Positions 44,661 through 53,873 of a stretch of DNA of 64,000 nt are shown here, in pieces. Source of the DNA: CAVVFX01 sp963777595 (GTDB lineage Bacteria > Acidobacteriota > Terriglobia > Bryobacterales > Bryobacteraceae); the NCBI GenBank assembly GCA_963777595.1, contig CAVZRE010000044.1, forward strand, positions 62,001 through 126,000, given 5' to 3'. A program made the position numbers and the translations under genes. Each line of letters begins with the position of its first letter. Within the stretch, counting starts at the first letter, position 1. The notes beneath the pieces were generated by a model. The model did no database searches. It was not told the DNA's origin and saw only the letters and a program-made list of their open reading frames with translations.

Positions 44661-47600
44661 GTGAAAATATCCTCGTCGTTTGGCGTCTTCGTTGCCGCAC
44701 TGGCCGTTTCGCCACTCCTTTTCGCTCAGGGTAGTGTGACCATCTACGGCACTGTCACAGACCCTGTCGGAGCGGCTGTCGCCGGCGCAGCCATCAGCGC
44801 CACCAACCCGGCCACCGGTCAGACGCGTCAGGCGGTCTCTGGCGCAGATGGGGCTTACGTCATCCCCGACCTCACCACTGGAACGTATCGCCTGAACGCG
44901 ACCTCGCCCGGATTCAAGACCTTTGTCGAAGCAGACATTCACCTGCAGGTCGATGAACACCGGCGCGTGCCCATTCAGATGGCTCTTGGCGCAGTCTCGG
45001 AGAACATCACCGTCGCGGCCGACATCACCCAAGTCGAAACCCGCACCAGCGCACTGAAAGAAGTTGTCGATTCCGGCCGCATCGTTGAGCTTCCGCTCAA
45101 CGGCCGAAATCCTCTCCAACTGCAGTACCTGGTTCCAGGCAGTGGCGGCATCACTGCTGCCGGACAAGGCGAGAACGATTCGGTCTCCATCAACGGAGCG
45201 CGCGCGAACATCAGCAACTACCTTCTCGATGGCGCGGACAACGAAGACCCGTTCTTCAATACCCCTTCGGTCTTCCCCAATCCTGACGCCCTGGAGGAAT
45301 TCAGTATGCAAACCAGTTCCTATAGCGCCGATCAGGGGAAGAATGCCGGCGCCCTCATGAATGCAGTGACCCGCTCCGGCACCGACACCCTCCACGGTAC
45401 GGCGTTCGAGTTCCTGCGTAACCAGGTCACTGACTCCCGCAATTTTTTCGCGAACTCGGTTTCACCCTTCAAGCGGAATCAGTTCGGCGGCACCATCGGC
45501 GGTCCCATCCGGAAAGACAAGACCTTTTTCTTCGGCTCCTATCAGGGCACCCGCGTGAATAGCGACCCGGGAGTGCAATCGCCGACCGTACTCACCGCTG
45601 CGCAACGCACTGGCGACTTTTCAGCCTACCTCCCCAAACTGCTTAAGGATCCTCTGGGCGGCACGTTTCCTGGCGACATTATTCCCGCCAGCCGTTTAAG
45701 CCAGCCCGCGTTGGCTTTCATGAGTGCCTTTGTGCCGCTTCCCAACACGGCCAATAGCATCTATTCGTTCCCCAGCCAGCAAAACACCGTCGACGATCAG
45801 GCCGTGGTCAAAATCGACCATCGCATTTCCAACAACAACACGCTTTCCGGTCGCCTGCTCTTCGAGCGCAATAATCAGAACCAGGTCGTCACCGCGACCA
45901 CCCTGCCGGGATTCCTCGCCATCATTCAATACAAGAATTGGAACGTTTCGATCAACGACATTCACACCTTCTCCGCGCGCCTGATCAACATCTTCACCCT
46001 CGGGTTCAACGATATTTCGCGGCAGCAGCTCCCCACTATTCCGGAACAGAAATCGTGGGTCGATTTCGGTTCGGGCTTCGTCCGATCCGCCCCCGGCCCA
46101 ATCGCCTACGACACCGAAGTCAATCCCTATTTCAATGCGGAGTCGCGCTACCTGCTCGACCAATATCGCAAAGGTTACCAATATTCTGACGGCGCGACAT
46201 GGATCGTAGGCAATCATAGCTTGAAGTTCGGCGGCGACTTCCGCCAGTCCGCAGTCGATCAAAGCCAGAATTTCCAGACCGATCCCCAGATTATCTTCAC
46301 TGCCAACTACACCGGGTACGCGCTGGCCGATTTCCTCCTCGGCCGGCCAAACAGCTTTACCGAAGGCTCGCCCAATGCCGGACGGCCTCGCACCAACGAA
46401 CCCGATCTCTATCTCCAGGACGACTGGAAAGTGGGCAAACGTTTCACGCTCAATCTCGGCCTGCGTTGGGACCCCTTCCTCCCGTTCAAAGACCTGAATC
46501 AACGGCTGTCACAGTTACGTTTAGGCCAACAGTCGACCGTCTTTCCGACCGCGCCGTCAGGCTACGTTTTCCCGGGCGACGCAGGAGTTCCGCAGAACAC
46601 CATCCCTGCGCGCCTGAACAATTGGGCGCCCCGACTCGGCTGGGCCTGGGACGTTCTCGGCAACGGCAAAACCAGCTTCCGCGGCGGCTACGGCGTCTTC
46701 TATTCCGACATTCGCCAGCAGGCGCTCAACAACATTTCTTCCAACGAGCCGTTTGCCATCTCCCTCGCCGTGACGCAGCCTTCGGGTGGCCTCGCGAGTC
46801 CTTATTCCGATACCGGAAATCCTTTTCCTTTCGTTCCTCCCACTACCCAGGCGCAGGATCAATCGTTCAAGTTTTTCCTGCCCCTGACCACCCTCACCGA
46901 GTTCGACCCCAACTTTAAAGATGAGCGCGCCCAGCAATACAACCTGAGCGTCCAGCAGCAGCTGTTTTCCGACTGGATCATGACTTTCGCCTACGTCGGC
47001 AGCGAAGCCGATCATCTGTTCATTCAGAACCAGCTTAATCCGACGATTTACGGTAAGGCCGGAGCCACCACGAACGCGCGGCGCCTGCTGGCGCCCTATT
47101 ACACCTCGATCGTGGACATGCAAAGTGTAGGGCACTCTTCGTACAACGCCCTGCAGATCACCGCCAACAAGCGCCTCCATCACGGCCTCACGGTGCTTGC
47201 CAACTACACATGGAGCAAATCGATCGACAACGGCTCTGCGGACGGTTCAGCGCCCGCAAACCCGTTCAACATCGCCAACGACCGCGGAGTCTCCGATTTC
47301 AACATCCCGCAGCGCTTCGTCGCGTCATTCATATGGCAACTTCCCGAGCTAAAGAAACAGGCCCGCTTCATCCGTGAAGTCGCCGGCAGTTGGGAGATCA
47401 ATGGCATCGAAACCATACAGCGCGGCTCACCGATCAACGTCGTTTCGGGCGTCGACAATTCGCAAAGCGCCGTCGGTGAGGACCGTGCGAACCTGGTTGG
47501 CAACTGGCAGATCAGCGGTGACCGTTCGAAGGCGCAAATGATTCGGGAGTATTTCAACACCTCGGCTTTCACTGTCAATACGGTGGGAACATTTGGCAAC

Positions 47601-47834
47601 CTGGGCCGCAACGTTCTAGTCGGACCCGGCACTGTGAATCTGGACTTCGGTTTGATCAAGAGTTTCCCGCTCACGGAAAGATTGAAATTGCAATTCCGCG
47701 CCGAGGCGTTCAACCTGTTCAACCATGCCAATTTCAATAACCCGACGGCCAACGTCTCTTCGGCCAATTTCGGAATCATTACAGCCGCCGGCGCCCCGCG
47801 CGTTATGCAGTTCGCCCTAAAGCTGATGTTTTGA
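44661..47834 (+). CDS. Oar-like TonB-dependent outer-membrane protein
   Basis: A 1,057-residue outer membrane beta-barrel. After a signal peptide (about 1-22) lies a carboxypeptidase-regulatory-like domain (about 25-105, VTDPVGAAVAGAAISATN and GAYVIPDLTTGTYRL), then a plug (ELPLNGRNPLQL) and a barrel ending in F (ALKLMF), the usual BAM recognition residue. Such proteins are highly expanded in Solibacter-like Acidobacteria and are thought to bind or import polymers, but cargoes are unknown. The GTG at 44661 has a GGAGAG site and begins the signal peptide; the frame from 44592 is not supported. Confidence 0.93.
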   Translation: MKISSSFGVFVAALAVSPLLFAQGSVTIYGTVTDPVGAAVAGAAISATNPATGQTRQAVSGADGAYVIPDLTTGTYRLNATSPGFKTFVEADIHLQVDEHRRVPIQMALGAVSENITVAADITQVETRTSALKEVVDSGRIVELPLNGRNPLQLQYLVPGSGGITAAGQGENDSVSINGARANISNYLLDGADNEDPFFNTPSVFPNPDALEEFSMQTSSYSADQGKNAGALMNAVTRSGTDTLHGTAFEFLRNQVTDSRNFFANSVSPFKRNQFGGTIGGPIRKDKTFFFGSYQGTRVNSDPGVQSPTVLTAAQRTGDFSAYLPKLLKDPLGGTFPGDIIPASRLSQPALAFMSAFVPLPNTANSIYSFPSQQNTVDDQAVVKIDHRISNNNTLSGRLLFERNNQNQVVTATTLPGFLAIIQYKNWNVSINDIHTFSARLINIFTLGFNDISRQQLPTIPEQKSWVDFGSGFVRSAPGPIAYDTEVNPYFNAESRYLLDQYRKGYQYSDGATWIVGNHSLKFGGDFRQSAVDQSQNFQTDPQIIFTANYTGYALADFLLGRPNSFTEGSPNAGRPRTNEPDLYLQDDWKVGKRFTLNLGLRWDPFLPFKDLNQRLSQLRLGQQSTVFPTAPSGYVFPGDAGVPQNTIPARLNNWAPRLGWAWDVLGNGKTSFRGGYGVFYSDIRQQALNNISSNEPFAISLAVTQPSGGLASPYSDTGNPFPFVPPTTQAQDQSFKFFLPLTTLTEFDPNFKDERAQQYNLSVQQQLFSDWIMTFAYVGSEADHLFIQNQLNPTIYGKAGATTNARRLLAPYYTSIVDMQSVGHSSYNALQITANKRLHHGLTVLANYTWSKSIDNGSADGSAPANPFNIANDRGVSDFNIPQRFVASFIWQLPELKKQARFIREVAGSWEINGIETIQRGSPINVVSGVDNSQSAVGEDRANLVGNWQISGDRSKAQMIREYFNTSAFTVNTVGTFGNLGRNVLVGPGTVNLDFGLIKSFPLTERLKLQFRAEAFNLFNHANFNNPTANVSSANFGIITAAGAPRVMQFALKLMF

Positions 47835-48021
47835 TAGCGAGCGACCTTGTCAGGGGCTGTTTTGTGGCTCTCGCGCCCCGAGGTTTAGGTCAATAGTTGA
47901 GGATGCAGAGCGGGTGGGAGCTGGGGAAGGTCGCAGCGCCGGCGGAACTGTGCCGGACTTCGTGGCTGCCATGACGCGTTGTAGTTTGCGCGAAGCGGTC
48001 GCTCTCTTGTGACTAGAGTCA

Positions 48022-48060
48022 CGCGTGACAGGCTTCAGCCTGGCTTCAGCCTGTCACGCG
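48022..48060. repeat. Perfect REP-like inverted repeat
   Basis: CGCGTGACAGGCT at 48022-48034 and AGCCTGTCACGCG at 48048-48060, with an internal direct repeat of GGCTTCAGCCT. It sits between two convergent genes and may act as a bidirectional terminator or be a mobile REP-type element. Confidence 0.7.
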
Positions 48061-48063
48061 ATG

Positions 48064-49452
48064 CTATTTAACCTTCAACACCACCGCAAAATGATGCGAT
48101 CGCGGTTGAGCCGCTTTATACAGAGCGGTAATCAATCCCTCATATTCCGAATCCAGCTTGCCAGGCTCCTCGGTATCCTTGAGCAGTGCTACATTCCGGT
48201 TGTAAGCTGCGTCGTGCGTCTTGGCGGCATTCACTTGGGCCTGCACCCGCTTCAGCAGCGCATCGTGATCCAGCACATCGAACTTCCCGCGCGACATCGC
48301 ATATTTCGCTGAGACGATGTCCCGCATGCGAGCCGCCGTCTTCGTCCGGTCGGTATTGATCGCAGTCACTGCCGCTGACTGCTGATATTGCGGGGTCGCC
48401 GGATTCTCCGCAATATCGACGCCGCGCTGTAACTCCTCCGCCGAATATTCGCCCACTGAGGTCTGATCGATCTTCAGTTCGTAATCGCCCTTCTTCAGCC
48501 CCGAGACCTTGACAATCTCCTGGTTGAACTGACCCTCAAACGGGACCAGTTTCAGCGCAGGCTTGGCTTCGTCGGGTACCACCATCGGCAGCGCATTCTC
48601 CAGCGCATCGAATTCCACGCTGACCTTGCTCGCCACAACCTGGTCAATCTTGCAATTCGTTTCGTGGTCGGCTTTCTTCTTACGCGCATTCACGCTGACC
48701 GTCGCGACCTCGCGCGGTACGCCTTGCGCCTTCAGGAACGCGTAGGCCATCACGAAATGACCAATTGGACCCGGATGCACGCGGTTGGGTCCCACCACCG
48801 AAAACAAGGGATCGGTCTTACGCTGCTCTTCGTTCACGGTATTCATCGTTCCCCAGAAATCAGCCACGCCCGCGTGATACTCTTTGGCGAATTCGCGAAC
48901 CTGCAGCGCGCACTTGCCCAGTGCGGCATTGGCGCCGATCGCCGGATCCTCCGACTTCCCGGCTACCGAGAATTTCGGCGCCTCCTCGTAAATCGATGGT
49001 GTGATGAGGATCAGTCGCGCGCCGGTCTTCTGCAGCGATACGATCAGCTTCTGCATATTGTCGTGATACGTCGCGAGCGAGGCGGCCCGCTTGGCCTCGA
49101 TGTCCGGCCCACCTTTCGCCGCCCCATAATCGCCGCGTCCGATGTCGTTCATACCGAGCATGATCGACGCCACCGTGCACTTCTTGGCGAGGATGTCGAC
49201 ATTCAACCGGTAGCGCTCGTCCGACATGATCATTGACGCGCGATCCCCGCCGATCCCTTCGTTATAGAAACGCATCGGACGATCCGGAAAGCGCGTCGCA
49301 TAGAACAAAGTCACGATGGAGTGGTACGTTCCGCCATGAGTGATGCTGTCGCCCACATAGCAGACGACATCGTTCGCATGAAACATCGCGGCGTCCTGCG
49401 CTCTCAACGGCCCGCAGGTCAGCAGCAGGAATGGCAAGATAAGTCTTCGCAT
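48064..49452 (-). CDS. Exported SGNH/GDSL hydrolase
   Basis: A 462-residue lipase/esterase-fold protein. Signal peptide about 1-19, block I with nucleophile S36 (YVGDSITHGG), block II Gly (NEGIGGDRAS), block III Asn (MLGMNDIG) and block V His (RVHPGPIGH) are all visible. It probably removes acyl groups from carbohydrates. The C-terminal 200 residues are helical and have no recognised domain. Confidence 0.9.
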   Translation of the reverse strand: MRRLILPFLLLTCGPLRAQDAAMFHANDVVCYVGDSITHGGTYHSIVTLFYATRFPDRPMRFYNEGIGGDRASMIMSDERYRLNVDILAKKCTVASIMLGMNDIGRGDYGAAKGGPDIEAKRAASLATYHDNMQKLIVSLQKTGARLILITPSIYEEAPKFSVAGKSEDPAIGANAALGKCALQVREFAKEYHAGVADFWGTMNTVNEEQRKTDPLFSVVGPNRVHPGPIGHFVMAYAFLKAQGVPREVATVSVNARKKKADHETNCKIDQVVASKVSVEFDALENALPMVVPDEAKPALKLVPFEGQFNQEIVKVSGLKKGDYELKIDQTSVGEYSAEELQRGVDIAENPATPQYQQSAAVTAINTDRTKTAARMRDIVSAKYAMSRGKFDVLDHDALLKRVQAQVNAAKTHDAAYNRNVALLKDTEEPGKLDSEYEGLITALYKAAQPRSHHFAVVLKVK

Positions 49453-49496
49453 AGGTCCATTCCATATTACAGGGCCAATGCTCTACCCTGGAACGG

Positions 49497-50081
49497 ATGG
49501 TCGAACGAATTTGCATATTTTGCGGCTCGAGTTCGGGAGCCCGTCCCGCCTACGCCGCCGCGGCGGTTGCGCTTGCCGCACATCTAGCAAAATTAGAAAT
49601 AGGGATCGTCTACGGCGGCAGCAAGGTAGGCCTGATGGGCCTGGTTGCGGACACCGCGCTCAGTGCTGGCGGAGAAGTTATCGGCGTGATTCCGGCTGCG
49701 CTTCAGGCGAAAGAAATCGCGCACACGGGGCTCACGGATCTCCGTATCGTGGAAACCATGCACGAACGCAAAGCCCTCATGGCCGAGTTGTCCGGTGCCT
49801 TCATCGCACTGCCCGGCGGCTTCGGAACCTTTGACGAACTTTGCGAGATCTTGACCTGGACGCAACTGGGCCTGCAGCGCGGACCATGCGGGATTCTCAA
49901 CGTCGAGGGCTACTACGATCATCTATTGAAGATGTTCGATCATGCCGAGGCGGAGGGTTTCATCAAGCCCGAACATCGGCGCATGCTGATCGCCGATGAC
50001 CATCCCGAATCTCTGGTTCATCGCCTCGTGCAATACGAAGTGCCGATCATGGACAAGTGGATCGGCAAAGATCAGACCTGA
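49497..50081 (+). CDS. LOG family protein (nucleotide 5'-monophosphate phosphoribohydrolase)
   Basis: A 194-residue Rossmann-type protein with the LOG signature PGGFGTFDE and GGSKVGLMG. Known members release the base from nucleoside monophosphates, for example cytokinin ribotides or purine nucleotides. It precedes the DapA-family aldolase by 31 bases in the same direction, so it may be in the microcompartment transcript, although no functional link is known. Confidence 0.92.
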   Translation: MVERICIFCGSSSGARPAYAAAAVALAAHLAKLEIGIVYGGSKVGLMGLVADTALSAGGEVIGVIPAALQAKEIAHTGLTDLRIVETMHERKALMAELSGAFIALPGGFGTFDELCEILTWTQLGLQRGPCGILNVEGYYDHLLKMFDHAEAEGFIKPEHRRMLIADDHPESLVHRLVQYEVPIMDKWIGKDQT

Positions 50082-50112
50082 CTCAGGATAAACTTGTGAG
50101 GGCGCTAAACAA

Positions 50113-51129
50113 ATGGCAGCAAAGCTAAGTGGTATCTTCACCCCGACCCTGGTCCCGCTTGACGCGAGGGGCCAGATCAACGAGACCGAACTGCGGAGGT
50201 TCATCTCCTGGCTGATCGACCACGGAGTGCACGGTCTCTATCCGAACGGTTCCACGGGCGAGTTCACGCGCTTCACCGCGGAGGAACGCACCCGAATCGT
50301 GAAGATCGTTTGCGATGAGAATCGCGGACGGGTTCCGGTGCTTGCCGGCGCTGCCGAGGCGAACGTCAAAGAGACCCTCAACGCCTGCGCCGCGTACGCC
50401 GAAATGGGCGCGCAAGCCGTAGCCATCGTCTCGCCGTTCTACTACAAGCTGAGCCCCGAGTCGGTCTACGCGTACTTTGCCGAAATCGCCCGCCACAGCC
50501 CGATCGACCTCACGCTCTACAACATTCCCATGTTTGCCAGCCCCATTGATGTCCCGACTATCCGGCGGCTCGCGCTCGAATTCCCGCGCGTGGTGGGCAT
50601 CAAGGATTCCTCGGGCGACTTGGCCTTCATGATGCGCATGATCTCCGCCGTCCGCCCGCACCGCGCCGATTTTTGCTTCCTCACCGGCTGGGAAGCAGTG
50701 CTCGCGCCGATGCTCATGATCGGCTGCGACGGCGGTACGCACGCCAGCAGCAACGCCGTACCCGAAGTCACTCGCCGCATCTTCGAACTCTCCCGCGAGG
50801 GCAAATTCGATGAGGCCATGAAATGGAACTACCGGATCCTGGAGCTCTTCGACGCGATGCTGTACCCATTCGAATTCCCCGACGGCTTCCGTGCCGCGGC
50901 CGAACTTCGCGGCTTCGATTTCGGGCACAGCCGTCAGCCGCAGACTCCCGCCCAGCAGTCCGACCGTGAGGTGCTGGCCAAGGTGCTGCAGTGCATCCTG
51001 GCAGACTTCGAACTCATCGACCCGCCGGCAGCCGGCTGCGCGCCCCGCATCCAGCAGCCCGAGCAGGACAAGATCAAGCAGGTGGTGTGGGACGTGCTGT
51101 TTGAACTAGAGAAGCGGGGTGTGGTCTGA
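50113..51129 (+). CDS. DapA-family aldolase with C-terminal encapsulation-peptide-like helix
   Basis: Class I Schiff-base aldolase/lyase of the dihydrodipicolinate synthase family. The barrel shows YPNGSTGEFTRFT, the catalytic Tyr block (LTLYNIPMF) and the Schiff-base lysine in VVGIKDSSGD. The family's usual end is reached near residue 299; 39 additional residues follow, made of a Pro/Ala/Gly linker (about 304-316) and an amphipathic helix (QDKIKQVVWDVLFELEK), the layout of microcompartment encapsulation peptides. The gene's stop overlaps the CTG start of a BMC shell gene. The substrate is unknown: many relatives release pyruvate plus an aldehyde, which fits a metabolosome. Confidence 0.9.
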   Translation: MAAKLSGIFTPTLVPLDARGQINETELRRFISWLIDHGVHGLYPNGSTGEFTRFTAEERTRIVKIVCDENRGRVPVLAGAAEANVKETLNACAAYAEMGAQAVAIVSPFYYKLSPESVYAYFAEIARHSPIDLTLYNIPMFASPIDVPTIRRLALEFPRVVGIKDSSGDLAFMMRMISAVRPHRADFCFLTGWEAVLAPMLMIGCDGGTHASSNAVPEVTRRIFELSREGKFDEAMKWNYRILELFDAMLYPFEFPDGFRAAAELRGFDFGHSRQPQTPAQQSDREVLAKVLQCILADFELIDPPAAGCAPRIQQPEQDKIKQVVWDVLFELEKRGVV

Positions 51130-51737
51130 GCGCACTCGCGGTAGTCGAGATCGGTGGATGGTCGCTCGGCATGGTAGTGCTCGACGCCATGGAGAAGGCC
51201 GCCACCGTCGAACTACTACAAACCGAACTGAACGACGCGCCCGGCGTTTGTCTGAAATTGAGCGGCTCAGTGGCGGATATTCAACTGGCCGTCGAAGCCG
51301 CGCGTGAGATGGCCGGCAAATTGGAAACACCCATCGTGGCCGAAGCCATTTCCCGGGCGGCGGCAGGCTCCAGCGCAGCATACCTCGCCCAACCCGATTT
51401 CAACCCTTTGATTGATCAACCTACTGTACGTAACCCGGAGAACAAAATGAATGAGAGTCAAGCCCACTTCGCCATCGGACTGATCGAGACCCAAGGCTTT
51501 ACGGCTGTGTTCGAAGCTATCGATACAGCGTTGAAGACAGCTTCCGTCGAAGTGGTCGCGAGAGAAAAGCTGGGCGGCGGCTACATCACCGTGGTCATCA
51601 AAGGCGACGTTGCCGCGGTCCGCGCCGCTATTGATGCCGCCAAGACCAAAGTGGACGGGCTCGGCCGCTTAATCGCCGCGCACGTAATCCCCAGCCCCAG
51701 CCAAGGCGTCTTGGCACTCTTGCCAAAGCTCGGGTGA
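51126..51737 (+). CDS. BMC-T bacterial microcompartment shell protein (tandem BMC domains)
   Basis: A 203-residue protein with two BMC domains (about 3-90 and 108-195), as in PduT-type trimeric shell proteins. Domain 2 starts AIGLIETQGFTAVFEAIDTA. Domain 1 needs the residues SALAVVEIGGWSLGM, which lie before the first ATG (51171); no ATG, GTG or TTG is in frame between the upstream stop (51102) and there, so the CTG at 51126 is proposed, overlapping the aldolase stop as CTGA. The Cys that binds the Fe-S cluster in PduT is absent at its usual site (APGVCLKL has one slightly later). No BMC-H or BMC-P partner is in the window. An efficient terminator follows. Confidence 0.88.
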   Translation: MSALAVVEIGGWSLGMVVLDAMEKAATVELLQTELNDAPGVCLKLSGSVADIQLAVEAAREMAGKLETPIVAEAISRAAAGSSAAYLAQPDFNPLIDQPTVRNPENKMNESQAHFAIGLIETQGFTAVFEAIDTALKTASVEVVAREKLGGGYITVVIKGDVAAVRAAIDAAKTKVDGLGRLIAAHVIPSPSQGVLALLPKLG

Positions 51738-51740
51738 GAG

Positions 51741-51780
51741 GCCTCAGCCTGTCAGCCGTAGCGCAAACTTCAGTCTGTGC
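51741..51780. repeat. REP-like element behind the BMC-T gene
   Basis: Contains GCCTCAGCCTGTCAGCC and, 10 bases later, AACTTCAGTCTGTG, sharing the CTTCAGYCYGTC core with the elements at 29211 and 48022. Part of it also forms the hairpin of the terminator. Confidence 0.5.
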
Positions 51781-51790
51781 TTTTTGTTTT
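51761..51790 (+). terminator. Probable intrinsic terminator of the aldolase-BMC transcript
   Basis: GCGCAAACT pairs with AGTCTGTGC (one mismatch, one G-T pair) around a 2-base turn and is followed by TTTTTGTTTT (51781-51790). It is 24 bases past the BMC-T stop and ahead of the convergent operon. Confidence 0.65.
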
Positions 51791-51806
51791 GCAGACGATA
51801 CTCCCC

Positions 51807-52601
51807 TCAAGGCTCCAAAAAAATACGGCCGAGGAGTTCCTCTCGCTTACCTTCCGGCACTTCCCGAATGAACTCATTTACCAGTACTCCGCCATCCGCC
51901 AGCACGGCGCCTTGCAACCGTTCAATCTCTTTCCCCACCCACGCCCGAACTTCCTCCCCGCGAAGCAAATGACGAAGATCAGCCGGTTGAGTCAACGGTT
52001 GGACCCGAAGGTACCAATTGTCTTCCGGACCTCCAGTCTGCACCACGATCCCGTCCACCGGACTGAGGACTCTCACTTCGAGGCCATCCTTCCACATTCG
52101 CCAACCCTCGCCGTTATTGACCAACTTAGAACCCAGCGCGGGCATCTTGACCACGTCCGGTTCCCCTACCGTCTGATGCCCGATCGCATCCAGGCCGACT
52201 AACAGCGATCCGTCCGGTTGCGGAGCCACCCAGGTGTGACCGCGATGATAAAAGCGATGATTCGGATAGCGCATTCCGAATAAGATGTCCGAACCTTCCC
52301 CTGCCTTCGCCTGCCGGAACTTGGGATGCTTCGCGCAGTCCCGGCAATCGAATGCGTTCGGGCAGATCCGGCCGGGCGCCTCGCCAGTCAGAGCATGCCG
52401 GCACTGACGGAAGGATTCAGGCAACTCGCTGAAGTCGAGCGACCAGCGGATCGGTTCAGCGCGTCCATCCAAAACGTCGCGGAACGAGCGCGTCAGACTG
52501 ACAATGGCAATGGCGGCAAGCACCCCCACAATCGTCAGGAAAACCGAGACAAAGAACACGTGGGCAAAACTCCAGTCGAACCCGTCGACTCCAGGAAACA
52601 T
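51807..52601 (-). CDS. Membrane-anchored GcvH-like protein with Cys motif (last gene of Qrc-like operon)
   Basis: A 264-residue protein: N-terminal membrane helix (about 13-36), a four-cysteine motif (FRQCRHALTGEAPGRICPNA, then FDCRDCAKH) that could hold Zn or Fe-S, and a GcvH-like fold (about 118-255: HTWVAPQPDGSLLVGLDA, then VLSPVDGIVV). In GcvH the swinging lipoyl arm hangs on a Lys about ten residues before the SPV/APV motif; here that position is Gly, with the nearest Lys three residues off. Lipoylation is therefore doubtful. It starts four bases after the NrfD-like gene. Role in the complex unknown. Confidence 0.82.
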   Translation of the reverse strand: MFPGVDGFDWSFAHVFFVSVFLTIVGVLAAIAIVSLTRSFRDVLDGRAEPIRWSLDFSELPESFRQCRHALTGEAPGRICPNAFDCRDCAKHPKFRQAKAGEGSDILFGMRYPNHRFYHRGHTWVAPQPDGSLLVGLDAIGHQTVGEPDVVKMPALGSKLVNNGEGWRMWKDGLEVRVLSPVDGIVVQTGGPEDNWYLRVQPLTQPADLRHLLRGEEVRAWVGKEIERLQGAVLADGGVLVNEFIREVPEGKREELLGRIFLEP

Positions 52602-52604
52602 AAA

Positions 52605-53873
52605 TTAGTTCAACTCCTTTTCTTGAGGAAACAACGGCAGGTAACGGTAGGAAAGCGAGTACACGATCACCGCATAAGCGATCACCGCCCCGAAGACCGC
52701 AAACTCCTGCCAGTTCGGGAAGTACGTGACGAACCTGTCAAAAGGCAGCGTTGGAAGCGCAAGCGTCTGGATGGTGAGAACAAAGCGGTTCAGTAGGACA
52801 CCCGTGCAGGCTAGAGCGGCCGCCAGGACCAGTATCCAGTTCCTGTCGCGTGACTTCCGCCAAATCAGCAGCAGACCCGGCACAAAGCCGCACAGCACGA
52901 TTTCAAAGAGCAGAACCCAGAATCCAAACGGCTTCCATGCGTAATATTCCCACGCAAGAAAACCCGCCTGACGCGAAGTACTATGCAACCAGACCAGCGT
53001 GTCGATTGATTTACAAAGAACGTAAACAATCAGCAATAATCCGGACAACTTGCCTAACTGCCTCTTGACCTCCTGCCGCACTACCTTCTTGTTAGTAACC
53101 TTTTCAACTGCTGAGATGACTAGGATGAGAAAGCTCGGTCCCACCGCAATAGCAGACAGAATAAACAAGAAGAAGGTAGAGGGCCAGATACCGAATCCCG
53201 TGCGATAGGCGAATGGCCGGCCGCGCAACACCCCATAAAGGCCGCCTAGCGACCCTTGGTGAAAGAAGGACAGGAGCGTCCCGACTCCCGCGAGTACCGG
53301 GACCAGCCGGTGCAGTTCCCATTCGAACACCGGCAACGATGCTTTGCGTCTCAAGCGCCGGTTTTTCAAAATAATCGGAATATATTCCAATGACAACACC
53401 AGTAAGTAGCACGTGATGCAGAAAGTAACTTCGGTCAGCATCGAATGGACGTTCGGATGCCAGAAAGTAAACCATGCTCTTAACGGTTGGCCGACGTCGA
53501 TCATTAACACCGTCACGGCTCCGCTATAGCAGAGAAATCCCAGAATGACGGCGCTGTTGATGACAGCTTTCAGCTCACGCCACTTTAAGATGTAGAGCAG
53601 GAACCCGCTAAAGAAGGCGCCGGCACCCAAAGCGATAATGCCCAAATCGAGAAAGATCCAGAGTCCGAAGGCAAATCGGTTATCCATATTGGTCTCGTTC
53701 AGGCCGTACCGCAGGCAGAGATACACGGCATAAACACCTACGCCAAGCATCACGAACCAAGGAGCCAGCCACGCGTAAAACTGGGGCAGCGAACAACGTT
53801 CGAGTCCGCGCGCGATAAAGCGGCGGTCAGCGAGCGGCGTCGCGGCAAGTAGAGCAAAAGTTAGATCAGCCAT
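52605..53873 (-). CDS. NrfD/QrcD-like membrane quinol-interacting subunit
   Basis: A 422-residue polytopic protein with about ten hydrophobic helices, of the NrfD/PsrC family (for example LWIFLDLGIIALGAGAFFSG and ILGFLCYSGAVTVLMIDVGQ). In Qrc and related complexes the NrfD subunit binds menaquinone at the periplasmic side and passes electrons to the Fe-S subunit. It overlaps the end of the ferredoxin gene by one base and precedes the GcvH-like gene. Confidence 0.9.
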   Translation of the reverse strand: MADLTFALLAATPLADRRFIARGLERCSLPQFYAWLAPWFVMLGVGVYAVYLCLRYGLNETNMDNRFAFGLWIFLDLGIIALGAGAFFSGFLLYILKWRELKAVINSAVILGFLCYSGAVTVLMIDVGQPLRAWFTFWHPNVHSMLTEVTFCITCYLLVLSLEYIPIILKNRRLRRKASLPVFEWELHRLVPVLAGVGTLLSFFHQGSLGGLYGVLRGRPFAYRTGFGIWPSTFFLFILSAIAVGPSFLILVISAVEKVTNKKVVRQEVKRQLGKLSGLLLIVYVLCKSIDTLVWLHSTSRQAGFLAWEYYAWKPFGFWVLLFEIVLCGFVPGLLLIWRKSRDRNWILVLAAALACTGVLLNRFVLTIQTLALPTLPFDRFVTYFPNWQEFAVFGAVIAYAVIVYSLSYRYLPLFPQEKELN

